Below, piece by piece: positions 1-10,606 of a stretch of DNA of 64,000 nt. The stretch's first letter is position 1. Every line of letters begins with the position of its first letter. The position numbers and the translations under genes were made by a program. This DNA is from Diphasiastrum complanatum (Eukaryota > Streptophyta > Lycopodiopsida > Lycopodiales > Lycopodiaceae), in assembly GCA_029204225.1 (NCBI GenBank), contig CM055099.1, forward strand, positions 45,277,489 to 45,341,488, in the 5' to 3' direction. The notes beneath the pieces are model-generated. The model saw only the letters and a list, made by a program, of their open reading frames with translations. It did no database searches and was not told the origin of the DNA.

Positions 1-1600
1 GGAGAGGAGAAGGAGATTATGGAGGAAATATTTGGAAGGGCGGAGACGGTTTTTGTGCAGCGTGTTTGTCTTCTGGTGGTGATTGCTAGTGGGTGGGTCG
101 GGGCATGGGGACTAGGGCACCCTTCGGATAATCCGTCCCCTTTTTCCAACAAAAGTGCCCCCTATGTTGTATGTTATATGTCATCACATTCATTACTCAG
201 GGTGAAAGTGCACTAACTTACAACTAGGATATGGTATTTGTCACTCCATACAACATCCAGTGTTGTTGTATGCGAAGCTCTGATAGAGCTCTATGTGAAA
301 AACTGAATCTGGTGATGCATATGCACAGTTACTTGTACATCACTTATTGTGTTGCTTTTCTTACACCGTTGAAAGAGTGTCTTCACACTACTTTGCTTGG
401 GAAGTGCATTGGCAATAAGACGGGTCAAAGGCATCTTACAAGTGATGGTGGACCCCCCATCCTTTCACATTCTAAGGAGTGGCCACCCGGCAACTTATAT
501 GGTGGGAAAATTTTGAAATTATCCTTCATCAAGCCCAAGTTGCCGCCTCACATGCCACATTGGGGCATGTAAAGTGTAATGTCAAAGGGCCAGTGGCCTA
601 TTTGCCCTTTATAAACTAATAGTGTTTTGACACTTGGTCATTACCCTAATTGTACAAATATACACTGTACCATGCTTGAAATGTTGGAATTTTAATTCCG
701 CGCCTTCCATAATACGTTATTTCTCATAGTTCAAGTTGTGAGATACATTCACAGTTCACAATCATCATCTCTAATCCTAAAGTTTGATTTAAATTGAACA
801 ATAAACAACTCACTCAATGGCTCTCTTATCCAATCGTGTTGGCTGCCTAACTACTCTACATCAAAAGTTTTCACCCTTGGAAAGCAATATCTACTTTACC
901 AAACAACAAATTAGAATAAACATAAAAAGGAAAGTAAAAATATAAATATTTAACTCAACAAATGGAGATTTATGCACGAGCATTATTTATATGTTTGTAC
1001 ACGGTACCCACCATGACTCAAAATGTGTTACTTGAAATACAGAATGTAATCTAATGTCGCTTTTAATACAACATAGAAATGATATGAAACATGATAAGCA
1101 TTAATCCTAGTGTAAATTGAGCAAGCTTCGAATGGATTTGGTGCAAATTACTGCAATAATTCCTGCAGACAAGTCGAAATATCAAATATAATCTTGATTG
1201 ATCTTTTGCTACAATCTTAGATAATTATTCTGATCAAGAGATCAATGTGATGAGAATACTACTTCGCTAACTACTTACTCAATTCAGCGCAAAGACGTAC
1301 GTCATTAGCACTTGGAGTTTCTAACGAAGCAGAACCTGGCAGATTAAATCGCGTAATCAGCCGTATCGTGCTATTCCAGGACCGTACATTTATACGGTGG
1401 TTCTGCATTTACGTATTTACATATTTATATGACTCTAAAAATGTACGATGCATTCATCATGAACATTCACGAAATAGAACAATAGAAAAGATGAAAATTC
1501 ATGAAACAGAAACAGAAACGATGAAATTTCCATTCAAAGACTTCCGTCATACATTTCTTTACTTCCAAAAACTTCATATCTAAAGCGGGCATCCAAAATC
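1..1600. other. Unassigned sequence at the left edge
   Basis: I see no recognisable gene, RNA or transposon here. Bases 1-600 are of moderate GC and contain short open frames (19-216 and 231-572) whose translations match no family I know. Bases 600-1600 are AT-rich and non-coding in appearance. The first bases could be the end of a feature lying outside the window. Confidence 0.5.
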
Positions 1601-1618
1601 CTCTAATTACAAAAGTAA

Positions 1619-3485
1619 CTAGTACGTAAGCATTAAAACTTTGCTTCCTATAGCATTCACAGCATTGGTATTTCTTACATTCTTTTCATTCAAAAGCAAC
1701 CCATCAATCTCATCTTGAATAGCTTTATTGCTCCACCAATCGTCATCTAAACTAAGCAGACAATCCACAGAATTCTCAGTACTAACAAAATCACAAAATG
1801 CAAATGAACTATTTAGTGGTAGTATTGAAGCCATCCCAGCAGAAAAACCGTGAACTGCTGCATCATAACGTTTTCTCTCAAAATCAAGAGCAGCTTGCCA
1901 CGAAACATTCCCTCCGGTTCCAGGAACTACAGATGCTAAATTTTGAAGAGCTCTCATCTCGATACCTTGAAAATCAGAATTATAGCGCATGTAGCCCTCT
2001 CTTGACATGTGCCCAGTGAGTTTCATACCAACTTCAGCAAGAACGCCCATACAGTTGAAGCGTTTCACAACAGATACACGAGCACTTTTGTTCGTCATGA
2101 AATCAACGTCACATCCAGGAACATCTTTTGCCATAATTTTCATCCATTTCGAAATTCTTTTCAAACCAACTCTCTGTTTCGAAAACCACTGCAAAAGACA
2201 ATAAGTAATCAAAATTCTTAAAATTATGCAACATGAACAAAAAACACAAAATATTCACCATTCAAAGGATACGTCTTGGCCCATCAATTGCTCGTAGGAA
2301 GAATGGATGTGAATCACCGTCTTCAGAATTCCAAACAGGCAAATGGGAAAAATACTCTTCAAAAGTGTGAATCACATCAGCTAAGTAACAAGTCACAGGT
2401 TGCCTAAGTTTTTCAGGCTTACAATGCAGACGATCAACTTTATGATTCTTAGAAGCTCGTTCATCAAATCTAATGAACGTTCCCATGTTATCAAGGCAAA
2501 CTTCAAAGTGTGAAATGCACAGATTGTACAACTCTGTGTGTCCACGAACACAAAAATTATGACAAGCATAAAATGCAAGCCGCATTAAGAGCCCACTGCC
2601 ATTATCACACTGCATAAAACTCTGACATAAGACTGATTTCACTTGCAAAGGAGTAAGTGACTGAGTATACTTTCTTTTTCTTCCAATCCCAACAGCACAA
2701 GAACGTTGTACAACAGTTAGACAAGCAGCTCTTACTTTTTTAAAACGTGCATCCAACATGATATTAAATTCCTCAACAGGAAGACCAATGCACACACTAT
2801 TTTCCTCTAGTTTAGCCTTGATCATTCTACCAATACCACGTAGAAGGCCCACAATGGTTTCTCATGGATAAAGAGTTCCATTTTTCTTTTGGACTTGGAG
2901 AAAGAAAGATGTCAACAATTCAAGCAATTTATTAATATCAGTTTCAAACATCTCTTCTATCGTAACAGAACAATCCGATCCAACAACAAGTCTCCAGTCG
3001 TCAAACCTATTACGAGACCACCGATCAACATTAACAGACTTTCTAAAACCACCTTTCTCAACAAGTGCAAGTTCTGAGTGATCTAGATCACGAAATCCTA
3101 CACGCAACATATCAATTCGGTCAGAAGAATATTGCAAAGGAACCAGATTACCATGACCAGACAAAACATTTCTAGAGCAGTCCGCATTATCAGAGATAAG
3201 AGCGCCATCCTTCAATACAACTTCAGAAGACATAACAACAGAAGCAAGAATATTTGAAAACATAGCACCGCCATTGTGCAATGGCACAATAGCGCAATTA
3301 TCCATCAGAAGCAACCTAAACAACGAACACAGGAATCTCTCAAGATCTTCTGACACAAAAACCAAAAACGCCATCACATTATAAACACAAGCACACAAAC
3401 AGGATTCCGAACAACTGACAAAGAAAGCTTCAGGATCTGCAAAGGACTCCAAGCGCCATTCGTAGTTCAAAATCACCATTGCCAA
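1619..3485 (-). pseudogene. Crypton-type tyrosine recombinase (DUF3504) gene relic
   Basis: A decayed gene whose product would be a tyrosine-recombinase-fold protein of the DUF3504 class, the Crypton-derived domain found in ZMYM2-4, QRICH1 and KIAA1958. The N-terminal core-binding part is at 2960-2780 (NKLLELLTSFFLQVQ, then LRGIGRMI). The catalytic part holds the first arginine in CVRGHTELYNL, the PFFLRAIDG strand, the second box TNKSAR (family usually NHSAR, so His has become Lys), TGHMSREGYMRY and a C-terminal tyrosine. The frame is continuous from 3479 to 2259 except for TGA at 2864-2862 and TGA at 2264-2262. Both sit where CGA (Arg) would fit. A GT-AG intron at 2258-2189 joins the last exon in phase, ending at TAA 1619. 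The first ATG in frame is at 3479; the true start is uncertain. Family assignment rests on motif recognition; pseudogene status follows from the two stops. Confidence 0.72.
2189..2258 (-). other. Spliceosomal intron in the DUF3504 relic
   Basis: A 70-nt intron on the minus strand with donor GTGAATAT, a T-rich 3' part and acceptor TTTTGCAG. Removing it joins two exons in phase 0 at a point where DUF3504 proteins are continuous (the basic stretch before WFSKQ). It shows the gene was a nuclear eukaryotic gene, not bacterial contamination. Confidence 0.7.
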
Positions 3486-3535
3486 CCAGAAAGAGCGCCA
3501 GCGCCAACGGCCAGAGAGCGACGTCGCTGCTTCAA

Positions 3536-3617
3536 CGAAGAGACGAAGGATCGGAAGAGAGTCGGAGAGACGAACGAAGAACGAAGGAAGAGACGAACGA
3601 ACGAACGAAAGAAGATC
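3536..3617. repeat. Purine-rich GACGAA/GAACGAA low-complexity tract
   Basis: Imperfect repetition of GACGAA, GAACGAA and GGAAGAGA units immediately 5' of the DUF3504 relic. It may be part of its former promoter or 5' untranslated region. No TATA box is evident. Confidence 0.6.
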
Positions 3618-3808
3618 AAACGTTCAATCAGACGTCACTTCAAACGTCACTTCTAGCGTTAATGTCTACATACGATATTAAAACCGTATGAAATACGTAC
3701 TATACAAATATATACGAAATACGTGCTAATAACGTAAGATAACAGCCCGGGCGGGGCCAGTTATCTATTACAAATCTGGTCTCGTCTGAGGATCAGAAGA
3801 ATCATTAC

Positions 3809-4861
3809 TCAGCTCTTGAATATCTCTACATGTGCAACAAATTGATGTACTGGTGTTGGGGCATCAGGCATATGCATACTGTCCTTCAGGAACGAGGACG
3901 GAGGACAACCTGAAGAGGAACATCTATTACCTTTCGGCTTTGCGTCCACACCATGGTATCGAGCTGTTTCTAACGACCAATAAAGGTTTCCAGCCATCCG
4001 GTTGCCCAAGCTTTCGAGGTAGCTTTGTAGTCCAGGTTTTGCCATGAGATGTGAATTTTTTTGAAGTTCATGGAGAAGCGTAACGAAATCTCGCATACTG
4101 TCTCAACACTGACCTGGAAGTCGTGAGACTCGTTGAAACACACCACGGAAGGAATATTATCATATTCGCCTCTCGAATACTCTGATTTCACCGACAAGAG
4201 ATCGTTGACCCACGAAATATGATCTATTGCTGCATCATGGAGCTGCGAAACTAGCGGATTCGTCAAAGTCTCTTCATCAAGCTCTATTCCCAGTGATTAT
4301 TCCAACAAGACGAAGGCCACGAATAGAGCAGAAGTATTTCGACGCTTGAGAATGTAGGTTTGCACATCCGGGATACTTTGTGCTTGTCGACAGGAAATTT
4401 GGGACAGGCATATCGGGGAATATCTCACTCCACCAATCCAGTGTTATCGTCACGATTCTACGTACCCCCTTAGCCGGGGAATTAGCTTTTCCCACAAGAG
4501 TATTGAGAAGGGATTGGAAGAGTTCTTCAGCCGCAGAAAGATTGATTCCTACGCCATTCAGGTCGTCATTAATGTCATCGAAGGCGAACAACCAAGAGAC
4601 GCATTTGACGATGGATACACAGCGTCTGCTGTCACCATTGGCGTAACCCAAGCAACAAAGGAGAGGAAACTGAGACTGAAGAAGAAGCTTTCTGTGTTCT
4701 GCGGCAGATGGTTTGAACTGCGACAGGATCCAGGAGTCACCTTCCTGTTTAATTTCATCAAAGTCTGGATGGCAATTTCTGGGAGCAGAACATTGGAGAG
4801 GAGTTATGCTGATTCGGTGAATGAGGCAAAGGTAGTCCATCATGAGTCCTTTGAGAGACAC
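3809..4861 (-). pseudogene. Microbial-type terpene synthase-like (MTPSL) pseudogene
   Basis: A broken class I terpene synthase; such enzymes ionise a prenyl diphosphate (GPP, FPP) and cyclise it, usually in the cytosol. Visible motifs in order are the metal-binding DDxxD-type FAFDDINDD near 4610-4640, the pyrophosphate-sensing YILKRRNTSA near 4340, the NSE motif NDLLSVKSE near 4200 and the RY pair in NLYWSLETARY near 3980. The order and spacing fit the microbial-terpene-synthase-like family of non-seed plants rather than typical plant TPS. The frame shifts near 4380 (between LSTST and SIPDVQTYI) and near 4100 (between SVETVCE and FVTLLHELQ). A TAA stop lies at 4299-4297 inside the helix before SLGIELDEE. 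No intron is needed to explain the layout. The 5' start is unclear. Any product would be truncated. Confidence 0.8.
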
Positions 4862-4910
4862 TGTTCTATCACACAGTTAATTCGTGAGGCGACAAGAGCT
4901 GCAGTCATGG

Positions 4911-4949
4911 TATATATATATATAGGTAGATAGATATATATATATATAT

Positions 4950-5011
<62 letters not shown>

Positions 5012-5036
5012 GGGGAGGGGGAGGGGGGGGGTGGTT
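4911..5036. repeat. Compound microsatellite (TA)n-(GA)n-G-rich
   Basis: TA repeats with two TAGA interruptions run into about 30 GA units and then a G-rich tract. It lies just upstream of the terpene synthase relic on that gene's strand. Confidence 0.95.
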
Positions 5037-5040
5037 GGGG

Positions 5041-6999
5041 ACTAGGTGATAATGTTGTCCTGATTCTAGTGGAATCAACATTCTAAAGAGTGAACCATAT
5101 GCCTAACTGAATTATAGAGATTGTGTAGAAGCATGTTCTCATAGTTTCATGATTTTCTGGAATTTCAAGATATAATACAGATTAATTGACGGTTTTTTAT
5201 GTAATGCTAATTGTGGGCAGATATTGTATTGAAATTGAGATACGAATATACGTAATCAAGGGATTGTTATTTTTTATAATTTTCAGTTCATTTCAATGAC
5301 AAAAGGCATATGACTTGTTTGACATCTCTAAAAAAATTATGTCTACAAAATTTAGTCTTTTGAAGTAAATTTTGTATTCGTGATAGATGTGTTTGATGTC
5401 GTAGTGTTGTAACTAAAAAGAAGTTGCATTTTGAAAGAATAGCAAATAACATAATATAATAAGATCATCTATGTCTCTATGAAAGACGGAATTGTCATTG
5501 CCAAAAAGATACATGTAATCAAGTACTTACTAATTACAAGAATTAGATGGATGTATTAACAATATGAAAGCCTACAATTAAGTTGAGATTTTAGAGTTCT
5601 TATTAGTTAGTCAAATTACTTATATATAGATCAACTCTGCAAAATCGTTTTTTATTTCAACAAAGTTGTTTTTGGATTTAAATATACTAAAATACTATAA
5701 AAAAGAGACCAGCATTGACTTTTAAACAATTTGTAACAAGTTTTAATTCTTCTTTCATGAGTCTTATCTCTTCTTTATTGAATCTATCATTTGGTTATTC
5801 AATTTGTTTGTGATCATAATTGTTACGGAACGAAAACAAGTGAATCTGTAAGCATACAAGTGTTGCACAAGAATCGAGTTTCAATTTTTTTTTATGAATC
5901 TATGTCTTCTATGATGAATTCATCATTTAATTGCTCAGTAATGAGTGCGCTTACTTCTAAACACTTTGTATCATTTTCAGCACTTTTTATTATGAATTTA
6001 TCTCTTTTCTCATGAGTTTATCATTTGATTGCTCAATGTCTTCTTATTTGGTATGTGTGATTATGGACATGGTTATTAGAATCTTATTTAGAATTTTAGC
6101 TATAGATCTCAATATACTATGAAATTATAATTAGAGTTTTATAAATTGGGTTTTGCTACCGATCAATCAACAATCCAACTAAGCTACCTTATGCAAAGAT
6201 AGGAGGCATTGCCAAACAAATTTGAGTTCTATAATTGATGATTTAGCAATATCATTACTGTTAGTGATCAAGAAAAAAAAAATTATTAATCATAGATCGT
6301 GTTTTGTTTATTAATTTTGTCTTCCACTTGTTTTGTTGCACAGTTTGCAAGAGACATCGTTCGTTTTTTTAATTTTAAAGAACATTGAGAGAGCTTTGTA
6401 GAATACTTGAAATATTTCCACAATGTTAGCATTTTTTTTTTAAACAAGTCAATTGTTAGAAAGTCATCTTTTTGGTCAAATCTAAGATGACAAAAGAGAG
6501 GTGGTTTTTCCCTCTCAAATTTATAAACTAGGAGATTCGCCTTTCTCCCAAACGACAATGCAATATGAAAAATGAAATTCAAAATTGCGATTTGCAAATT
6601 GCCATGAAATATTTCAAATAGTCTACAAAGCTCGCGCATTGTTCTTCCAACTAATTGTTCATTATAGTATGTCTTTAAAATCTTAGTCATGAAAATAGAT
6701 TGTCACATTATCGTTTCGGAATATAATTTTCCATATTCATGATTACAATGCGGAATTGATTATTCATTAATTATGAGCATCAAAATAATCATTAGCATGT
6801 TTTTATCACAATAGCATATGTAATTTGACATTCAATTAGAATTTTTTATGATTAAATACAACTCCTTTTTCATCTTCTTATGTTCAGGGCCTATGAAAAT
6901 GTGACACATGTATGCTATAAGCTCAAATGCAAATTACGTGGTGAATAATCTATTCCCAGATGATTTAAGAGAGACAGTTTTTTTTTAGAGAGAGATTTT
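5041..6999. other. AT-rich intergenic DNA with a degenerate repeat
   Basis: No gene recognised. Three diverged copies of a roughly 45-bp motif (ATGAATCTAT-like start, ending in ATCATTTGATTGCTCA-like sequence) occur near 5757, 5894 and 5993. A 134-codon minus-strand open frame at 6690-6286 has no match I can name and is expected by chance at this base composition. Confidence 0.5.
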
Positions 7000-7329
7000 T
7001 TTCACAAATGGTGACACATAGGTATAAGCACACGAGAGATAGGTAAGTTATACTTTAGCTTAGGGTTCGAGAACAATCGATTGATAGAAAGGGCTTCGTC
7101 TGATATTTGAAAAAAATATTTGCTAGCAGAAGAGTAGAAAAATTGGTCGTTGTTTTGGTGCTGAGATTGGTTGTGTTTTGGTGTTGAGATTGGTCGTTGT
7201 GTGCACATAGGATATATGATGGGCACGATTCTTCCAGCACAAGAGTTCGTGCCATCACCATCTTTGTGATTGGATTCCAGATAGTGGATCTGGCGAACAG
7301 CGTGTTGCAAGGTCCCGCGCTCCTGGTAG

Positions 7330-7665
7330 CTGAAGGAATCCCAAGTGAAGGGTGTACGCGACATCTTGCCTTTGTTGCATGCATCACAGGATGTCAAACT
7401 TGCATCTTTGATGCTTACTCATGTGAATGCACCGTGTTGGCTGGCCTTGTATAGCGCCATCGGGTTCATGTGACATAGTCTCCTATGCCATAGAACGTCC
7501 ATCAACTCATGGACTTGATGAGTCTGCTTTGTCGGTAGGCATACCTTCAAATGATACAGGTTGCCTTTGTGTCTCCCTTGAGTGATGAGAGTACTGGTGT
7601 TGGCATCAACCACATTGCATGTTTCATTTGTAAATGTCACACGCATGTCTTTATTGTGAGTATCG
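7330..7665 (-). pseudogene. Copia pol fragment (protease end to pre-integrase)
   Basis: A short relic of the Copia-A family. The minus strand encodes VTFTNETCNVVDANTST and then the GAG-pre-integrase signature LWHRRLCHMNPMALY. In the next frame comes CDACNKGKMSRTPF, the CxxC of the integrase HHCC zinc finger. The same peptides occur with small changes in Copia-A at about 18770-19080. Nothing Copia-like continues on either side, so this is an isolated internal fragment without LTRs. A frameshift separates the two parts near 7400. Confidence 0.8.
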
Positions 7666-7913
7666 TACATTGGTATTGTATTTTTGCCTTGAAATACTTA
7701 GTGGAAGCCTCTATAAGTGGACGTTGTCTCAAATATAGCCGTAAACATATCCACAAGTATGGAATGCATCCTTTCATATTGATTATTGTCTCTTGACAGC
7801 GAACTGGTGCATAATGTTTCCTATCAATAGTATACATGTGAACTACGCCATGCGCATTGTTGGTTGCAGCGAAAATTAGAACTGTCAGTGGGCCGCTATC
7901 CCATTGCACTTTA

Positions 7914-8285
7914 TGTTACGTCCATGTCCTATATAAGGGTATTAGAATAATTCCTGACATGGATAGTCGGTCACTCCAGGTGTATATGGTTATTGGTTAT
8001 GCCTCATCATTCCGGGCTTGGCCTGTAATGTAATTAATAATCATATGAGGGGCCTAGACCTATAATTGGACATAGGAGGAGCACATGCCTAGTGAATGAC
8101 TGCTTCAATGCAAGAATAGGAGGTCAATAACTAAATATAGGTTGCATGGGGATCCTAGGGAGAATATTCTCTCTCTCTTGGAGAGAATATATCCTATGGA
8201 AACTCGCTCATCTCCCTATTGTGAATTCAGATTCTTGAGCCAGTTTCTCCTCCCCTCTCCTCCAGTTTCTCCTCTCTGTTGGAAG
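7914..8285 (+). mobile_element. Solo or partial Gypsy LTR (Gypsy-2 family)
   Basis: This segment begins TGTTACGTCCATGTC and is the reverse complement (diverged) of 49777 down to about 49420, which directly follows the polypurine tract of Gypsy-2. No coding sequence or polypurine tract adjoins it here, so it is a solo or truncated LTR. Similarity fades near 8285; the exact 3' end and a target duplication could not be fixed. Confidence 0.7.
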
Positions 8286-9065
8286 TATTTCTAGTGTGTG
8301 CGGTGGCTAGATCTACTTACGGGTGTAGTATAGGGATGTAGAGGTTCGTCCACCTTTTTAGTTTCTACCAAGTTTCAAACAAAAATGCGAAAATAAGAAG
8401 TAATGACGGAAGCACTAAGGCTTACCCAACTAGTGCTCAAAACAAAAATGAAACTATCTAAGGTGACAAAATACAAACCCTTGCTAAGGCTTACCCAACT
8501 AGCAAGGTGATTAATCTAAATTCTACTTAACACCCAAAGGGTAATAAAATGATATTGCGACTAATATTAAGCAAATAGGCACTAAAGAACATGCCACAAT
8601 AAACCGATGAAAAGGAGGCAAGAGGAGGCCTGAGCACCTTCCCTCAAGCTATGCACCTTTCCGAAGGGAACACAAATGACAGAGAATGATAATTCTCCAA
8701 AATAGAGAGCAAGATAGCTTAATCTCAAAAGTGTTGGTTACAATGCAAATACCTCTCCTTTTATGGCAAGGAGGGTCTTCCATAAGTGTCTACTAACTTA
8801 TGGGACTAATCTGTTTCTAGCCTTTCAAGAAATTCTAACTTAGGATTTAGAACTTCAAATTTCTTAACTTAGGAAAACTTAAGATAAAATATTTCTAATC
8901 TTAATTTTCCTAAGTCTAAGTTCTAAATCTAAGTTTAAGCTATTTTATTATTATTTAAGCTTCTACTCATGGACTTACAAAACACATGCCATGGCTTGAA
9001 GTTTATTGACAGATACTCATACGTGGTCTTACAAAACACATGCCACGGAGTTTTATTATTATTTT
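8286..9065. other. Non-coding interval
   Basis: No gene seen. It contains a repeated phrase (AAGGCTTACCCAACTAG at about 8420 and 8486), a large imperfect hairpin (8837-8935) and a short tandem duplication with ACAAAACACATGCCA at about 8979 and 9035. Confidence 0.5.
8837..8935. repeat. Imperfect inverted repeat (hairpin)
   Basis: The left arm 8837-8885 contains AACTTAGGATTTAGAACTT and AACTTAGGAAAACTTAAGAT. The right arm 8898-8935 is its near reverse complement (ATCTTAATTTTCCTAAGT, then AAGTTCTAAATCTAAGTT). A 10-nt extra segment in the left arm would bulge out. It could be a MITE-like remnant or fold-back element. Confidence 0.7.
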
Positions 9066-10485
9066 TTATTTTTTCTCTGTGTTAGCACAGTTGCTATCTG
9101 CAAAGTATCTGACATCGCGATCAGGATTGCCATGATGCTTCTGGTAGAATACTCGGCAGTTGCTGACCATGTCTTCGGCTAAGTTGTCGTTATCCACGCC
9201 TGTGAGCTTAGGCCAAAAAATTCTGTTCTTGACCTTGGTGGCTAAAAACGGTCCTCGCCTCGCTTTTGGATAGTAATAAGGATTGGTGTGCATGTAGGCG
9301 GGAGCTTCGAGATACCGTGCCATTGAGGTCTTACTTTGTAGGAAGAGCTGATGACGCCAGAGAGGTTGTGGATCCAGGAGTTTGACTGCTGCTTTATGTG
9401 TCTGACACTGGTCCAAGTCTAGCAGTATGTAGCCACCTCGCTCTTTCGTTGTTGGATACTTCTCTACAAACTCCTAAGAGGCATGCAACTCCTTGCTTGG
9501 TTCTGTGGGCGTGATTCTGTGCCGGATGGTTGGGGTTTCAGAGGCAATCTCGTGTTCGGGTTGTGGATCGGGTTCAGGATAGAGAGGAGACGAGGGGTTA
9601 GCTTCTACAATTCTTTGTGACTCGAGAAAATTGTCGTGGAAGGAAGGTGGGGTTAGTGGTGTCGAGGGGGTTAGAAGCGGTGGAAGGGAAAAGAAAATGT
9701 TGGGAGCTGGTACCCCCAGAGCCCGATGGATTGGTTGGTGTTTGAGCTCCTTGCTCCAGGGGTTGGCCTTGAAATGCCGAGCCTTGCGTTGCAGGAGGAG
9801 GCTGTTGAAATCCTGCTCCATCTCCACCATCTGGTCCATCAAAGTGGTGCCTCGGTGTGCTCTGCATGAACCGACGGTGTCGACTAGGTAACAGCCTTTA
9901 AGCGTTCTTCTAGGGTGGCTATGTGCTGGTTGAGGGCCTCGACGGATGCAATGTATAATCGTTGTAATTTTGAGTGTTGCTCCGTCGTGGCTTTTAGCTT
10001 TTGGGCCAACATTTGATAGGCCACCACTGGAATGGCAGTTCCCTCAGGAATAGTTGGTGGTGCGAAATCGTTGAAGTCTACCATTTCCAAATGTTCCTTC
10101 ATAGTGGAACGTGCTGCTTGTGAATCTGCTACAGCCTCATCCTTTTCGGCTTTGAGAGTATCAATGGTCTGTTGCATGTGGGATACCTTCAGTTGGAGCT
10201 GGTTCTGGAGGTGGAGTAGCATCTACTGTTGTTGTTGATTGTAATTTGTTAGGTTCTGGATCTGCAACTGCTGTTGTTTGTTTTCCTCCTCCAGCCTTGC
10301 TTTATCTTATGAAGGTCCGCCATAGCACCATCGTCGAATTGTCGCATAGTGTGCTGTCCCCCTAGGGTGCCGAATATATTGTATTGGAGCTCATTCACCA
10401 ACCATACCGCTTTTTGGACTGTAAGGGGTAGCTTCTCCCAAGGACCAATGTCAAGGAGGGTGCGTGTGTAGTTAGGATACGACAT
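9066..10485 (-). pseudogene. Coiled-coil accessory ORF (broken), function unknown
   Basis: Starting at ATG 10485 (MSYPNYTRTLLDIGPWEK), the minus strand encodes, in shifting frames, a Gln-rich helical segment (EENKQQQLQIQNL), a long coiled coil at about 10222-9884 (heptad-like LKAEKDEAVADSQAARSTMK, then LEERLKAVT), a Pro/Ser/Gly-rich linker (about 9867-9600) and a C-terminal part (DQCQTHKAAVKLLDPQPLW to NPDRDVRYF). Breaks visible are a TAG just before 10222, a TAG at 9476-9474, and frame changes near 10290 and 9860. It lies downstream of, and on the same strand as, a Gypsy integrase, about 100 nt after a TATA box. It may be an accessory ORF of that element, or the gag of an adjoining truncated copy with 10.5-11.05 kb as LTR. 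I recognise no named domain. Confidence 0.5.
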
Positions 10486-10583
10486 GGGGTTAAATGATAG
10501 AAAATCAGAAAATTTTGAAAAAAAATTGGCATGAACTCAAGGGCAGCAATCTAAAATGAACTCATGCAGAGAAGGTGGAGGCC

Positions 10584-10590
10584 TATATAT
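10584..10590 (-). promoter_or_regulatory. TATA box for the coiled-coil ORF
   Basis: On the minus strand the sequence reads TATATAGGC about 95-100 nt upstream of the ATG at 10485. This is a typical plant TATA position for a transcript with a short leader. Inferred from position and sequence only. Confidence 0.5.
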
Positions 10591-10606
10591 TGACTTTTTT
10601 GGACTG

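Noticed and set aside
231-572. 113-codon frame near the left edge
   Set aside because: No recognisable motif or homologue; kept only as unassigned sequence.
1619-3485. Recoding of TGA (selenocysteine or read-through) in the recombinase gene
   Set aside because: Land plants lack selenocysteine insertion, and both sites fit CGA to TGA decay.
3809-4861. Introns explaining the frame changes in the terpene synthase
   Set aside because: Homologous peptides continue without a gap across the shifts, so small indels fit better than introns.
6286-6690. 134-codon minus-strand frame
   Set aside because: No recognised family, AT-rich, no promoter or splice context; plausible by chance.
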